Positions 7,012 to 15,799 of a stretch of DNA of 34,724 nt are shown piece by piece (within the stretch, counting starts at the first letter, position 1; each line of letters begins with the position of its first letter). The position numbers were made by a program, and so were the translations under genes. The stretch comes from Nitrospira sp. CG24D (lineage in GTDB: Bacteria; Nitrospirota; Nitrospiria; Nitrospirales; Nitrospiraceae). Below the pieces are notes generated by a model. That model saw nothing but the letters and a program-made list of their open reading frames with translations, had not been told where the DNA came from and ran no database searches. The stretch covers positions 23,528 to 58,251 of the forward strand of contig NEWQ02000022.1 in assembly GCA_002869855.2 (NCBI GenBank), read 5' to 3'.

Positions 7012-9342
7012 CTACTTGATGGCGACGGCTTTGACTTCTTTGTAAGACGTTTGACCGAGCAATACTTTTTGGATGCCGTCCTGGACGAGGGTCGTCATGC
7101 CTTCATCCATTGCACAGTGAAGCATGTCTTCGGTGCGGGCTTTCTGCTGGACCATCCGCTTAATGTTGTCCGATCCCAGCAGGAGTTCGTGGAGGGCCAC
7201 GCGTCCTTTATAGCCAGTGCGATTACAGACTTCGCAGCCTTTACCGCGCGAGAGACGGAACGTATTGTCCTGTTTAATGCCAAGTTTGTCCCAGCGCTCG
7301 GCGCCATAGCCCTGCCGAAGCTCTTCATACTCTTCCGGAGTGCCCACATACTGCTCCTTGCAATCTTTGCAGATACGGCGAGCCAACCGTTGGGCGAGCA
7401 CGCCGAGCATGGCGTCGGCAAAGCTGAAGGGGTCGCAGCCCATGTCTAGGAGGCGGGTGACCGTTTCCACGGCGCTATTGGTGTGCAACGTGCTGAGCAC
7501 CAAGTGGCCGGTGAGTGAGGCTTCGATGCCGGTATCGGCCGTTTCTTTATCGCGCATTTCTCCGACCATGATCACATCCGGATCGGCGCGGAGGAATGCG
7601 CGCATGGCGGTGGCGAAGGTGAAGCCGATCTTGGGCTGGACTTGGACCTGGCGCAGGCCGTATTGGGTAATTTCGACGGGGTCTTCCGCGGTCCAGATCT
7701 TAATGTCCGGAGTATTGATATTCCCAAGTACGGAATGGAGCGTGGTAGTTTTTCCTGATCCGGTTGGCCCGACACAGAGAATGATGCCGTAGGGCTTTTC
7801 TGAAATATCTTTAATGCCTTTGAGATTGCGGTCCGAGAACCCCATTTTGTCGAGGGGCAAGGGTTCGCTGGCGGCCAGGATACGCATGACGACATCTTCG
7901 TTATATCCGGATGTCGGAATGGTGGCGACGCGGAGTTCAATCTCTTTGGTTTCTGTAAGCTTGAACTTGATTTTGCCGTCCTGCGGCTTGCGACGTTCGG
8001 CGATGTCCAAGCTGGCCATGATTTTCAAGCGGGACACGATCGCGCGCCGATAACTCTGGGGGATTTTCATGTATTCGAAACAATCGCCGTCGACACGGAA
8101 CCGGACGAGCGTCTCGCGTTTTTCCCCGTAGGGCTCGATGTGAATATCCGAAGCGTTCTGTCGGAAGGCGTCAGCGATAATCTGGTTGGCAAGACGAACG
8201 ATGGCGCTGTCGTTTTCATCAAGACCACCCCCTGCCGAGGCTTCTTCCAGCGCTTCGGCTTGGGATTCGGTGACGAGTTCCCCGAGAATGTCTGAGACGT
8301 TTTCGTCGAGTTTGCGGCCCCCTCCGCCTCCTCCTGCATCGCTTTGGCCGGTGGCGGAAGCCAGGAATTGTGCGATGTCCCGTCGCAAGCTGACCGCAAA
8401 GCGGATGTTTAAGCCGGGGAATGTTCGTTTAATGTCTTGAACTCGGTCGAGGTCGCCGGGATCGTCGGTCAGAATTTCAATGGCGGTGCGATCGCGTTTT
8501 AGCGGCATCCAATGATTTTTTCTCAGGTAGTCGACGTTCAGGTTCTTGAGAAGTTCGATGTCGACCAGGGTGCGCTCGCTGAACTCGATATAGGGACACT
8601 TGTAGAATTGAGCGAAGGATTTGCCGATGTCGAGTTTCGGGACCTTATACTTTTCGATTAAAATGCTTTCGAGATCGCTGGTGCCTTTGCGGGCCTCAGC
8701 GAGGACATTTTCCAGGTCGTTCTGCGTAATCTTTCCGCTGCCGACGAGGTGGTCGAATTTTGTGGGATTTTTCTTTGTGGTTTTCCGCAAGTTGAAGAAT
8801 GCAATGCCGAGGGCCTTGGCGATCTCGGCGACCGATTCTTCGTCTTTCCTGGTGAAACGGCTGCCGCTTTTCTTATTCAGCAGCTGGAGGACGCCCATGA
8901 GGTATTTGTTGTCGGCAACAATGGGGTAGGTCAAGACCTGTTTGGTCTTGAAGCCGGTGCGCTTGTCATACGATGTGTCGTGCAGCAACGATGGGTGGAT
9001 GCTCTGGAGCTCAGCCATGTTGTAGGCATCGGCGATGTTCACGGGCCGGAGGTATTTCGCGCAGAATCCGGCGAGACTTTGCTCGGTGATGGGGATCCGC
9101 ACTTCTTCAACGCTGTCGACATGGGGCACTTTGGAAAAGATTTCTTTCTTCTCAGGGTCGAATGCGAAGAGGGTGAGATCCTCAGCGTCGAACAGGCCGA
9201 GGATATCTTTGTGCAGGTCGAGGAGAATTTGGTCGAGATCGCTGGCCGCGTTGATTTGAGCGGTGATCTTCTTGACGTGTTCTGCGAACTCACCTTTTTG
9301 TTGCAGTTCCTGGAGATTGTTGGACATCGGCTTGGACTGCAT
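7012..9342 (-). CDS. pilB: GspE/PilB-family ATPase with N-terminal GAF domain and MshEN-like c-di-GMP-binding region
   Basis: A 776-residue secretion/pilus assembly ATPase. Domain order: GAF domain (about residues 15-190, ending in a VLQLLNKK-type strand), an MshEN/T2SSE_N-like region (about 195-330, with NHWMPLKRD and ILTDDPGDLD patterns), a Gly-rich linker (GGGGGG near 340), then the hexameric ATPase core. The core shows Walker A GPTGSGKTTT (about 522-531), the Asp box EDPVE, Walker B DPDVIMVGEMRD, and the HLVLSTLHTN His box. It also carries two CxxC pairs, CKDC (about 657) and CEVC (about 703), that bind zinc in GspE/PilB. The ATG is preceded by GAAGGA seven bases away. It powers type IV pilus or type II secretion assembly; no pilin or secretin genes are adjacent, so the partner machine lies elsewhere. 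The GAF domain is unusual and suggests small-ligand control in addition to c-di-GMP. Confidence 0.9.
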   Translation of the reverse strand: MQSKPMSNNLQELQQKGEFAEHVKKITAQINAASDLDQILLDLHKDILGLFDAEDLTLFAFDPEKKEIFSKVPHVDSVEEVRIPITEQSLAGFCAKYLRPVNIADAYNMAELQSIHPSLLHDTSYDKRTGFKTKQVLTYPIVADNKYLMGVLQLLNKKSGSRFTRKDEESVAEIAKALGIAFFNLRKTTKKNPTKFDHLVGSGKITQNDLENVLAEARKGTSDLESILIEKYKVPKLDIGKSFAQFYKCPYIEFSERTLVDIELLKNLNVDYLRKNHWMPLKRDRTAIEILTDDPGDLDRVQDIKRTFPGLNIRFAVSLRRDIAQFLASATGQSDAGGGGGGRKLDENVSDILGELVTESQAEALEEASAGGGLDENDSAIVRLANQIIADAFRQNASDIHIEPYGEKRETLVRFRVDGDCFEYMKIPQSYRRAIVSRLKIMASLDIAERRKPQDGKIKFKLTETKEIELRVATIPTSGYNEDVVMRILAASEPLPLDKMGFSDRNLKGIKDISEKPYGIILCVGPTGSGKTTTLHSVLGNINTPDIKIWTAEDPVEITQYGLRQVQVQPKIGFTFATAMRAFLRADPDVIMVGEMRDKETADTGIEASLTGHLVLSTLHTNSAVETVTRLLDMGCDPFSFADAMLGVLAQRLARRICKDCKEQYVGTPEEYEELRQGYGAERWDKLGIKQDNTFRLSRGKGCEVCNRTGYKGRVALHELLLGSDNIKRMVQQKARTEDMLHCAMDEGMTTLVQDGIQKVLLGQTSYKEVKAVAIK

Positions 9343-9447
9343 TCCTGATTCCTTCTTCGCTCAGCTCGTGTTCCGATGGAGGCGAGGTGTGCCAGCACCT
9401 GATTGCTGCGAGTGCCGGTTGTGACGCGGCGGTCTCTCTAGAAAGTG

Positions 9448-9475
9448 AGTGTAGCCCAATCGAATGAGAAGGCAA
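9448..9475 (-). promoter_or_regulatory. Probable sigma-70-type promoter for the GAF-PilB ATPase gene
   Basis: On the minus strand TTGCCT (9475-9470) and TACACT (9453-9448) are separated by 16 bases, each matching four of six consensus positions. It lies between the proS stop and the ATPase start and would give a leader of about 100 bases. Confidence 0.45.
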
Positions 9476-9528
9476 GGAAAAGGCAAGTTTGTTAGGTGCG
9501 AATCAGGACGCGGTCGAAGGCGTATGCA

Positions 9529-11253
9529 TCAGTGAGAAGACGGGGCCGCGTCGACGTGAGGGACAGCGCAACGGAGATGCTGAACGAGTTCAGTAGGAGT
9601 TACTCGCGTTTTGATACCAGTGCGCCGGACTTTTACTTCGACGACACCTTCGGCGAGACCTTTGTCTCCGACGACAACCTGGAATGGAGCGCCAATGAGG
9701 TCGGCGTCATTGAATTTGACGCCGGCCCGATCATCACGATCATCCCAGAGGACTTCGAATCCCGCTGCCTGCAGTTCGGCATAGAGACGAACGGTCATCT
9801 CATTGGTCTTGTCCGATTGGCTGACAGGGATGAGGTGGATGTGAAACGGGGCAATCGGGTAGGGCCAAATAATTCCGCGTTCGTCATGGTTCTGCTCAAT
9901 CGAGGCTGCAGCGGACCGTCCGACACCGATGCCATAGCAGCCCATGACGGCAAGGCATTCTTTCCCTTGCGCGTCCAGAAATGTCGCGTTCATCGTCTGG
10001 CTATATTTAGTGCCGAGCATGAAGACATGGCCGACCTCAATTCCTTTGGTAGCTTTGAGGATGCCGTCTTTTTTCGGTGAGGGATCACCGGCCTGGGCAT
10101 TCCGAAGATCGAGGACTTGGTCGGCGGTAAAGTCGCGGCCCCAATTCGCATCGACGTAGTGGGTGTCGAGTTGATTCCCTCCGACCACCACGTTCTTGAG
10201 GGCGGGGACGGCCTGATCTGCAAATATTCTGATTCCCTTGAGGCCGACGGGCCCGGCAAATCCCACCGGTGCCCCGGTGGTTTTCTCAACTGTCGCCGGT
10301 CCTGCTAGTTCGATTTCAGGAACTCCCAAGGCTTTCTTGAGCTTGATCTCGTTGACCGCATGGTCGCCGCGGACGAGCACGGCTACGGTTTCTTTGCCGG
10401 TCGAATATAAAAGCGTTTTGACCAGCCGGTGAGCCGGAACCTTCAGGAAGGCGGTGACTTCTTCGATGCTGCGGCAATTCGGCGTTGGAACTGTGCGGAT
10501 AGGGAGGGCGGCGTCGTTCTCCACGCTTTCGGGCGGCAAGACGTCAGCGCGTTCGACATTGGCGGCGAATGTGCCGCTGTCGCTATACACCACGGTCTCT
10601 TCGCCGGTCTCCGCGAGGACCATGAACTCGTGCGAGGAGTTACCTCCGATGAGCCCGGTGTCCGCCTCGACGGCTCTAAATGTGAGGCCGCATCGGGTAA
10701 AGATCCGGTGGTACGCGTCGTACATCTTTTGATAGTTTTCACGTGCTCCGGCGTCATCACGGTCGAAGCTGTAAGCGTCTTTCATCAAGAACTCGCGGCC
10801 CCGCATCAGGCCAAATCGCGGGCGGATCTCGTCGCGAAACTTGGTTTGGATTTGGTAGAAATTCAGCGGGAGCTGCCGGTAGGATTTCACTTCCCGCCGA
10901 AACAGGTCCGTGATGATTTCTTCATGCGTGGGGCCCAGGCAGAAATCCCGTTCGTGCCGGTCTTTGAAGCGCAACAGCTCTTTCCCATAGAAGTCCCACC
11001 GGCCGGTTTCTTTCCAAAGTTCCGCCGGCGAGGCCATGGGCATCAGGAGTTCCTGTGCCCCGGCACGGTTCATTTCGTCACGAATGATCTGTTCCACCTT
11101 GCGGATGACACGCAGGCCGAGGGGGAGATAGGTATAGATGCCGGACGCGACTTTTCGAATCAAGCCGGCGCGCAGCATGAGCCGGTGGCTGACTGTTTCA
11201 GCCTCACCGGGGGCTTCCCGTAACGTGGGGATCAGGAGTTGCGATGTTTTCAT
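9529..11253 (-). CDS. proS: Prolyl-tRNA synthetase, bacterial type with editing domain
   Basis: A 574-residue class II aminoacyl-tRNA synthetase that charges tRNA-Pro. The N-terminal catalytic part shows the ProS pattern: SHRLMLRAGLIRKVASGIY near 22-40, RDEMNRAGAQELLMP (motif 1 region), then the motif 2 region FCLGPTHEE and QTKFRDEIRPRFGLMRGREF. The editing (YbaK-like, INS) insertion follows at about 225-385, with RTVPTPNCRSIEE and a LVRGDHAVNEIKLKK block. The C-terminal catalytic motif 3 (GCYGIGVGRSAAASIEQNHD) and anticodon-binding domain complete the protein. The length matches E. coli ProS (572), so it is full length. It is the last gene of the uppS-cdsA-dxr-rseP-proS run, six bases after rseP, an arrangement conserved in many bacteria. 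Start ATG at 11253. Confidence 0.97.
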   Translation of the reverse strand: MKTSQLLIPTLREAPGEAETVSHRLMLRAGLIRKVASGIYTYLPLGLRVIRKVEQIIRDEMNRAGAQELLMPMASPAELWKETGRWDFYGKELLRFKDRHERDFCLGPTHEEIITDLFRREVKSYRQLPLNFYQIQTKFRDEIRPRFGLMRGREFLMKDAYSFDRDDAGARENYQKMYDAYHRIFTRCGLTFRAVEADTGLIGGNSSHEFMVLAETGEETVVYSDSGTFAANVERADVLPPESVENDAALPIRTVPTPNCRSIEEVTAFLKVPAHRLVKTLLYSTGKETVAVLVRGDHAVNEIKLKKALGVPEIELAGPATVEKTTGAPVGFAGPVGLKGIRIFADQAVPALKNVVVGGNQLDTHYVDANWGRDFTADQVLDLRNAQAGDPSPKKDGILKATKGIEVGHVFMLGTKYSQTMNATFLDAQGKECLAVMGCYGIGVGRSAAASIEQNHDERGIIWPYPIAPFHIHLIPVSQSDKTNEMTVRLYAELQAAGFEVLWDDRDDRAGVKFNDADLIGAPFQVVVGDKGLAEGVVEVKVRRTGIKTRVTPTELVQHLRCAVPHVDAAPSSH

Positions 11254-11259
11254 AGGGTG

Positions 11260-12654
11260 TTAACGAAGGAAGATACGTTCGAGGTCATTCCAAAAGGCGA
11301 AGATCATCACGCCAACCAATAGGACCAGCCCGGCCTGCTGGGCAATTTCCCGCTGCCGGTCGCCCAGCGGTTTCCGCAGAATGCCTTCAATCAGGAAAAA
11401 GAGCAAGTGTCCCCCGTCCAGAATCGGAATCGGAAGCAAATTCAGCACACCGAGATTGATGCTCAGAATGGCGATCAAGAAAATGACGCTGGATGCGCCC
11501 TGAGAGGCGGCCTCTCCTGAAATATTCGCGATCGTCAACGGGCCGCCGATGTTTTTACTCGAAATGTCCCCGACAACCATCTTATAGAGTCCGATGGCAG
11601 TGAGTTCGGTCCATCCCCAGGTGGCCTCAAGCCCTTGGTAGACAGCCTGGAGAGGATTGTCCGCATGCATGAGCGAACGGCCAGGTCCTGAGATACCGAT
11701 CTTTCCTACTTCCACGGCTTGGCCGTTGACGGTCGCCTTCTCTGAGCTTGGAGTGACGACCAGTGGGATGCGCTGGCCATTACGCAGCACATCGACGTGC
11801 AGCGATTTGTTCGGGCTATCCCGGACAATCGTCGTCATCTGAAGCCAGGTATAAATAGTTTGGCCTTCTATACCAATGACTCGATCTCCAGCCTGGAATC
11901 CAGCCGTGGATGCCGGTAGACCGTGCATGACGGAGGTGACCAAGGGAGGGGTCTCCTCGACGCCGATCGTATACAGCGGCTCATCGGGTGAGGCCGGCTG
12001 GCCTTGTTGCAGCGGAACCGGAATGACGGAGAGCGGTTTTACTTGTGCCCCGCGTTTAATTTCCAGCGCAATGGCTTCCCCTTTGCTGTGAGCCACCGCA
12101 TCCAGTAATTCTGTTCTCGTGGAAATTTCTTTCCCGTTCACCTTGGTAATGTGGTCGCCGATTTCCATGCCGGCTGACGATGCCGGTGAGCCGGGTACCA
12201 GTGCCTCAATGTCTGGGCTGAGGTCGCGGAAGGTCGGGACGAACAAGGGCGCTCCCGTCGAGAGCCATCCGGCAAAAATGAGATAGGCCAGAATGAAGTT
12301 GAAACCCGGTCCGGCTGCCACGATCAACACTTTCCCCCATAACCCCTGATGGGCGAACGATCGCCGCCGGTCTTCAGGGGTGGCCGCCTCCGTTTCGTCT
12401 TCGCCAAAGAGTTTGACGTATCCGCCTAGGGGAATGGCCGAGAGGAGGTATTCGGTTTCGCCGACCTGGCGACCGAAAATCTTCGGGCCGAACCCGAGGG
12501 AGAACTTCAAGACTTTCACGCCTACCCAGCGGGCCGCCAAAAAGTGTCCGAGCTCGTGGAACGCGACCAGGACGCCGAGTACGACCAGGAACCACCAGGC
12601 TTTTTGCATCAAGACCCAGAGGGTATCGGGGGACCAGGTGAATGCGAACATCAT
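11260..12654 (-). CDS. rseP: RseP-type site-2 intramembrane zinc metalloprotease
   Basis: A site-2 protease of about 464 residues that cuts anti-sigma factors or other membrane proteins within the bilayer after a first cleavage (family knowledge). The zinc motif HELGH lies in the first membrane helix (residues 33-37). The second active-site motif NLLPIPILDGGHLL is near the C-terminus with the Asp that completes zinc binding. Two PDZ domains lie between them; phrases such as PGSPASSAGMEIGD and LPASTAGFQAGD mark each. About four membrane helices are expected. The first ATG is at 12654, with another at 12651 and a TTG at 12666; none has a strong ribosome site, so the start is uncertain by a few residues. 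It sits 86 bases after dxr in the lipid/isoprenoid operon. No rseA or rpoE gene is in the window. Confidence 0.94.
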   Translation of the reverse strand: MMFAFTWSPDTLWVLMQKAWWFLVVLGVLVAFHELGHFLAARWVGVKVLKFSLGFGPKIFGRQVGETEYLLSAIPLGGYVKLFGEDETEAATPEDRRRSFAHQGLWGKVLIVAAGPGFNFILAYLIFAGWLSTGAPLFVPTFRDLSPDIEALVPGSPASSAGMEIGDHITKVNGKEISTRTELLDAVAHSKGEAIALEIKRGAQVKPLSVIPVPLQQGQPASPDEPLYTIGVEETPPLVTSVMHGLPASTAGFQAGDRVIGIEGQTIYTWLQMTTIVRDSPNKSLHVDVLRNGQRIPLVVTPSSEKATVNGQAVEVGKIGISGPGRSLMHADNPLQAVYQGLEATWGWTELTAIGLYKMVVGDISSKNIGGPLTIANISGEAASQGASSVIFLIAILSINLGVLNLLPIPILDGGHLLFFLIEGILRKPLGDRQREIAQQAGLVLLVGVMIFAFWNDLERIFLR

Positions 12655-12740
12655 GGGTGTACTCAATATCTATAGGTGTAGGTGAATGTTCAACGCCAGT
12701 ATCAACTTAACACTCATTGCCCAATTTTCAAAACGATGTT

Positions 12741-13901
12741 TCAACGGGGGAGGGCATGGACCAGGGACTCCGCTTTTTCTCTGGCCCACCGATCGGCCTC
12801 CAGTGCGTCCTCCAGAGAGGAGACGGCTTTGGGCGTATGGGCGTCCATTGTATGGCGGATGACTTCGGCGATTTCGGTAAAACGGATGCCGCCGTTCAAA
12901 AAGGCATCGACGGCAATTTCATTCGCTGCGTTCATCGTGGCCGGCATGGTGCCTCCGGTCCGGAGGGATTCATAACCCAGGTTAAGGCACGGGAACCGGT
13001 CATGGTCCGGCTTACAGAAGCTGAGCGTGCCGATTTCTGTCAAATCCAGCGAAGGCAGGTCGAGCGGCAGCCGTTCCGGGTACCGCATGGCATAGGAGAT
13101 CGGCGTGCGCATGTCCGGCAATCCCAATTGGGCGATCATGGAGCGATCTTCATATTCGACCAGCGAGTGAATAATGCTTTCCCGATGCACCATCACCTCG
13201 ATGCGGGACTCAGGAATATCAAACAACCAGCGGGCTTCGACAACCTCGAGGCCTTTGTTCATCAGTGTGGCAGAGTCGATGGTAATCTTGGCGCCCATTT
13301 TCCAATTGGGGTGCTTGAGTGCTCGCTCGGGTGTGACGTGTTGCAACTCATCCTTCGCCAGGGTCCAGAGCGCTCCGCCGGACGCAGTGAGAATCAGTCG
13401 ACGGACGTCTTCAAGGCGATGGCCTTCCAGTGATTGAAAAATGGCGCTGTGTTCACTGTCGACCGGGAAGATCCGGACGCCATGTTTGTGGGCTTCTTCC
13501 TGCATCAGTTTGCCTGCCATGACCATCGGTTCTTTATTGGCCAAGGCGATATGTTTTCCTGAACGGATCGCGGTGAGGGTGGGCACGAGTCCGGCGGCTC
13601 CGACAATGGCGGAGATCACCAGTTCGGCTTCCGGCAATGAGGCAACCTGAGCAATGCCTACTTCACCGGACAAAATTTCAACAGGCAGGCCCGCGCAGCG
13701 CTGCCGCAAGGTCACCGCGGCAGCTTCCTGCGACACCGCCACCACTCGCGGGGTGAACGCGCGAATCTGTTCTTCCAGTTTGTCGATATTGTTGCCGGCG
13801 GTGAGCCCGGCGACGCGAAACTCACCGGGGAATCGCTGAACGATATCGAGGGTGTTCGTGCCGATCGAACCGGTGGAGCCCAGGATGATGATGGTCTTCA
13901 T
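12741..13901 (-). CDS. dxr: 1-deoxy-D-xylulose 5-phosphate reductoisomerase
   Basis: Converts DXP to 2-C-methyl-D-erythritol 4-phosphate with NADPH, the committed step of the MEP isoprenoid pathway. The NADPH-binding motif GSTGSIG is at residues 8-14. The metal-binding segment VDSEHSAIFQ is at 147-156 (Asp148, Glu150). The substrate-binding patterns TASGG, NWKMGAKITIDSATLMNKG and HRESIIHSLVEY are all present in order. At 386 residues it is normal for the family. The usual NKESLV motif reads NKEPMV here (residues 122-127), a mild variation that leaves Asn-Lys-Glu intact. It starts with ATG 11 bases after cdsA in the same operon, upstream of rseP, and supplies precursors that UppS and the hopanoid enzymes in this window consume. 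Confidence 0.97.
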   Translation of the reverse strand: MKTIIILGSTGSIGTNTLDIVQRFPGEFRVAGLTAGNNIDKLEEQIRAFTPRVVAVSQEAAAVTLRQRCAGLPVEILSGEVGIAQVASLPEAELVISAIVGAAGLVPTLTAIRSGKHIALANKEPMVMAGKLMQEEAHKHGVRIFPVDSEHSAIFQSLEGHRLEDVRRLILTASGGALWTLAKDELQHVTPERALKHPNWKMGAKITIDSATLMNKGLEVVEARWLFDIPESRIEVMVHRESIIHSLVEYEDRSMIAQLGLPDMRTPISYAMRYPERLPLDLPSLDLTEIGTLSFCKPDHDRFPCLNLGYESLRTGGTMPATMNAANEIAVDAFLNGGIRFTEIAEVIRHTMDAHTPKAVSSLEDALEADRWAREKAESLVHALPR

Positions 13902-13912
13902 AGCGTCTCCTG

Positions 13913-14806
13913 CTAAGGGAGCGGCGAAAAGCCGCAGACTAATGTCACATAGTAGTAGAAGGTGGGGGCGGTGAACAAGAGACTATCTAAACGGTCGAGC
14001 ATGCCTCCGTGACCGGGAAGAATGCCCCCGGAGTCCTTCACCCCGACCGCGCGTTTTATCGCCGATTCGCACAAGTCTCCCACGAGGCCTGTGCCGGTCA
14101 TCAGTAAGCCCAGGACCAGTGTGTGAAGCATGGTCAATTGCGGAACCAGCCAGAGCTGTGTCAGGAGGGCGACTGCCATGGCCAGGGCCAATCCTCCCGC
14201 CAGGCCTTCCAGGGATTTCTTGGGGCTGATCGACGGGGCCAGGGGATGGCGTCCCCAGAGGGTGCCTGCGTAGTAGGCGCCGATGTCGCTGGCCCAGGTG
14301 ACCACTGCGATAAAGACGATCAGCCATTCGCCTGATGGAAGGGTGCGTGTCGAAACCAGCGTGCTGAGTGTGAGTCCGATATAGAGGGGGCCGAATAACG
14401 CGACGGCCGTATCGTGGAAGCGGGACGTGATGACATTCGAGGACCAGAGCATCGCCAGCAGCACACAGGCGAGACCCGGCAGCAGCATTGCGTCTACCGG
14501 AAGTGCCCAGTGGGGGCGGACGATCAAGAGCGCCGTGAGTCCGAGTGCGAGCCCGGTCAGCGCCGGGTTGCGCCGATCGCCGAAGCCCATACGCGTGAGC
14601 TCAAGCAGGGCGATGGCTCCGCCCATGACCACTAACAGTGTCAAACCCCATGGAGGCAGATAGCGAATGATGGCATAGACGATCGGAATGCCGATGAGAG
14701 CGGTGTAGACACGCCGGGCATCGAAGCGGCGAGCCGGTGCGGAAACAGGCGCAACCGGTGTTGCTGCCCGGTTGCCATGTATATCTGCTGGGCTGAGGTT
14801 GTCCAC
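13913..14806 (-). CDS. cdsA: Phosphatidate cytidylyltransferase
   Basis: A 297-residue integral membrane enzyme that makes CDP-diacylglycerol from phosphatidic acid and CTP, the branch point for membrane phospholipids. About eight hydrophobic helices fill residues 35-245. The CdsA family signature is complete near the C-terminus (about 248-275): SAIKRAVGVKDSGG, then PGHGGMLDRLDS, carrying the conserved Lys and Asp residues that bind metal and CTP. The first 30 residues form a polar, Pro/Ala-rich cytoplasmic tail. The start is GTG at 14806, six bases after the uppS stop and without a clear ribosome site, which suggests translational coupling. It is the second gene of the uppS-cdsA-dxr-rseP-proS run. 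Confidence 0.95.
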   Translation of the reverse strand: MDNLSPADIHGNRAATPVAPVSAPARRFDARRVYTALIGIPIVYAIIRYLPPWGLTLLVVMGGAIALLELTRMGFGDRRNPALTGLALGLTALLIVRPHWALPVDAMLLPGLACVLLAMLWSSNVITSRFHDTAVALFGPLYIGLTLSTLVSTRTLPSGEWLIVFIAVVTWASDIGAYYAGTLWGRHPLAPSISPKKSLEGLAGGLALAMAVALLTQLWLVPQLTMLHTLVLGLLMTGTGLVGDLCESAIKRAVGVKDSGGILPGHGGMLDRLDSLLFTAPTFYYYVTLVCGFSPLP

Positions 14807-14812
14807 GTGCGG

Positions 14813-15601
14813 TTAGGAGGACACGGTGCTCAAGACCCGGCCAAATCGGCGTTCACGGCGCTGATATTCGATCAACGCAAGCAGGAACTCACGTCGCCGA
14901 AAGTCGGGCCAGGGCGTTGAGGTGAAGTAGAGCTCGGTATAGGCCAGTTGCCAGAGGAGGAAGTTGCTGATGCGGGTCTCGCCGCTAGTTCGAATCAACA
15001 GGTCGGGGTCAGGAAGCGGATGTGTGTAGAGATAGTGCGATAGCAGCGTTTCGTCAATCTGGTCAGGTCGGAGTGACCCTGCCTGCGCATCCTTCAGTAC
15101 TCCGCGAACGGCATCGACAATCTCGGTTCGTCCCCCGTAACTGAGCGCCACGGTCAGATGCAGCTTGTTCAGATGCGCGGTTTCCTGTTCGGTTGTCCGG
15201 ACCCAGCGCCGTGCACTCTCAGGAAGCGCATCGAGTCGTCCGATCGCGCGGAAGCGAACGCCTTGTTCTATCAGGCTGGCCCGTTCGGTCGAGAGGTAAT
15301 GCTCCAAGAGGCTCATCAGCGCGGAAATTTCCTGTGTCGGCCGATTCCAATTCTCCTGTGAGAATGCGTAAATGGTCAGGTGTTGGATGCCTAGTTCGAG
15401 AGACAGCGTGATCATCTCGCGGACGGAATTGATTCCCTCCCGATGACCGGCGATACGGGGTAGGCTGCGAAACTCGGCCCAGCGCCCGTTTCCATCCATG
15501 ATGACGGCCACGTGTTTGGGCAGGAGTTCCTGTTCCAATTTGCTCGTCAATTCCTGCTCGGAAAGGTGTTCGAGATTGGATGAAGACGGTGTTCGTGACA
15601 T
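14813..15601 (-). CDS. uppS: Undecaprenyl diphosphate synthase (cis-prenyltransferase)
   Basis: Adds isopentenyl units in cis to farnesyl diphosphate to make the C55 lipid carrier for peptidoglycan and O-antigen. Motifs in order: VIMDGNGRWA with catalytic Asp36 (DGNGRW 36-41), AGHREG, YAFSQENWNRP, SYGGRTEI, then DLLIRTSGETRISNFLLWQ and TELYFT-WPDF near the C-terminus. From the ATG at 15601 the protein has 262 residues, with about 25 extra polar N-terminal residues compared with E. coli UppS. A TTG start at 15637 is possible, but the predicted promoter would place it only a few bases from the transcript start, so the ATG is preferred. It is the first gene of the operon. Confidence 0.94.
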   Translation of the reverse strand: MSRTPSSSNLEHLSEQELTSKLEQELLPKHVAVIMDGNGRWAEFRSLPRIAGHREGINSVREMITLSLELGIQHLTIYAFSQENWNRPTQEISALMSLLEHYLSTERASLIEQGVRFRAIGRLDALPESARRWVRTTEQETAHLNKLHLTVALSYGGRTEIVDAVRGVLKDAQAGSLRPDQIDETLLSHYLYTHPLPDPDLLIRTSGETRISNFLLWQLAYTELYFTSTPWPDFRRREFLLALIEYQRRERRFGRVLSTVSS

Positions 15602-15651
15602 GGGAAGTGAGTCGATTTCCTTTCCGTGAAGACTCAATGGCAGGTGTCCAA

Positions 15652-15680
15652 AGTCTACTGACGAGGGTAGGTAATGTCAA
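15652..15680 (-). promoter_or_regulatory. Predicted promoter of the uppS-cdsA-dxr-rseP-proS operon
   Basis: On the minus strand a perfect -35 TTGACA (15680-15675) is followed after 17 bases by TAGACT (15657-15652). Transcription would begin near 15645, about 44 bases before the uppS ATG. A second TTGACA (15712-15707) lies just upstream with a poorer -10. Confidence 0.65.
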
Positions 15681-15730
15681 ACGCTATTTAGTAAAAGCCC
15701 TTGGTCTGTCAATAGTTAAGATACGTTGCA

Positions 15731-15760
15731 TTGCGGCTGCGGAAATGAATGGGCTATACT
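15731..15760 (+). promoter_or_regulatory. Predicted promoter of the tldD-tldE operon
   Basis: TTGCGG (15731-15736) and TATACT (15755-15760) are separated by 18 bases on the plus strand. The start of transcription would be near 15767, about 33 bases before tldD. The ribosome site GAGGGG lies at 15786-15791. Confidence 0.5.
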
Positions 15761-15799
15761 CCGCGCTTGTTCCCATACAGAAGCAGAGGGGTGTGAGTG

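Noticed and set aside
8749..9348. 199-residue plus-strand open frame opposite the N-terminal part of the pilus ATPase
   Set aside because: It is the antisense of a strongly supported gene with conserved motifs; its translation has no family features.
10429..11223. 264-residue plus-strand open frame opposite proS
   Set aside because: proS motifs are complete on the other strand; this is a shadow caused by GC-rich codon use.
12717..13433. 238-residue plus-strand open frame opposite dxr
   Set aside because: Antisense of a complete dxr gene; no ribosome site or recognisable motif.
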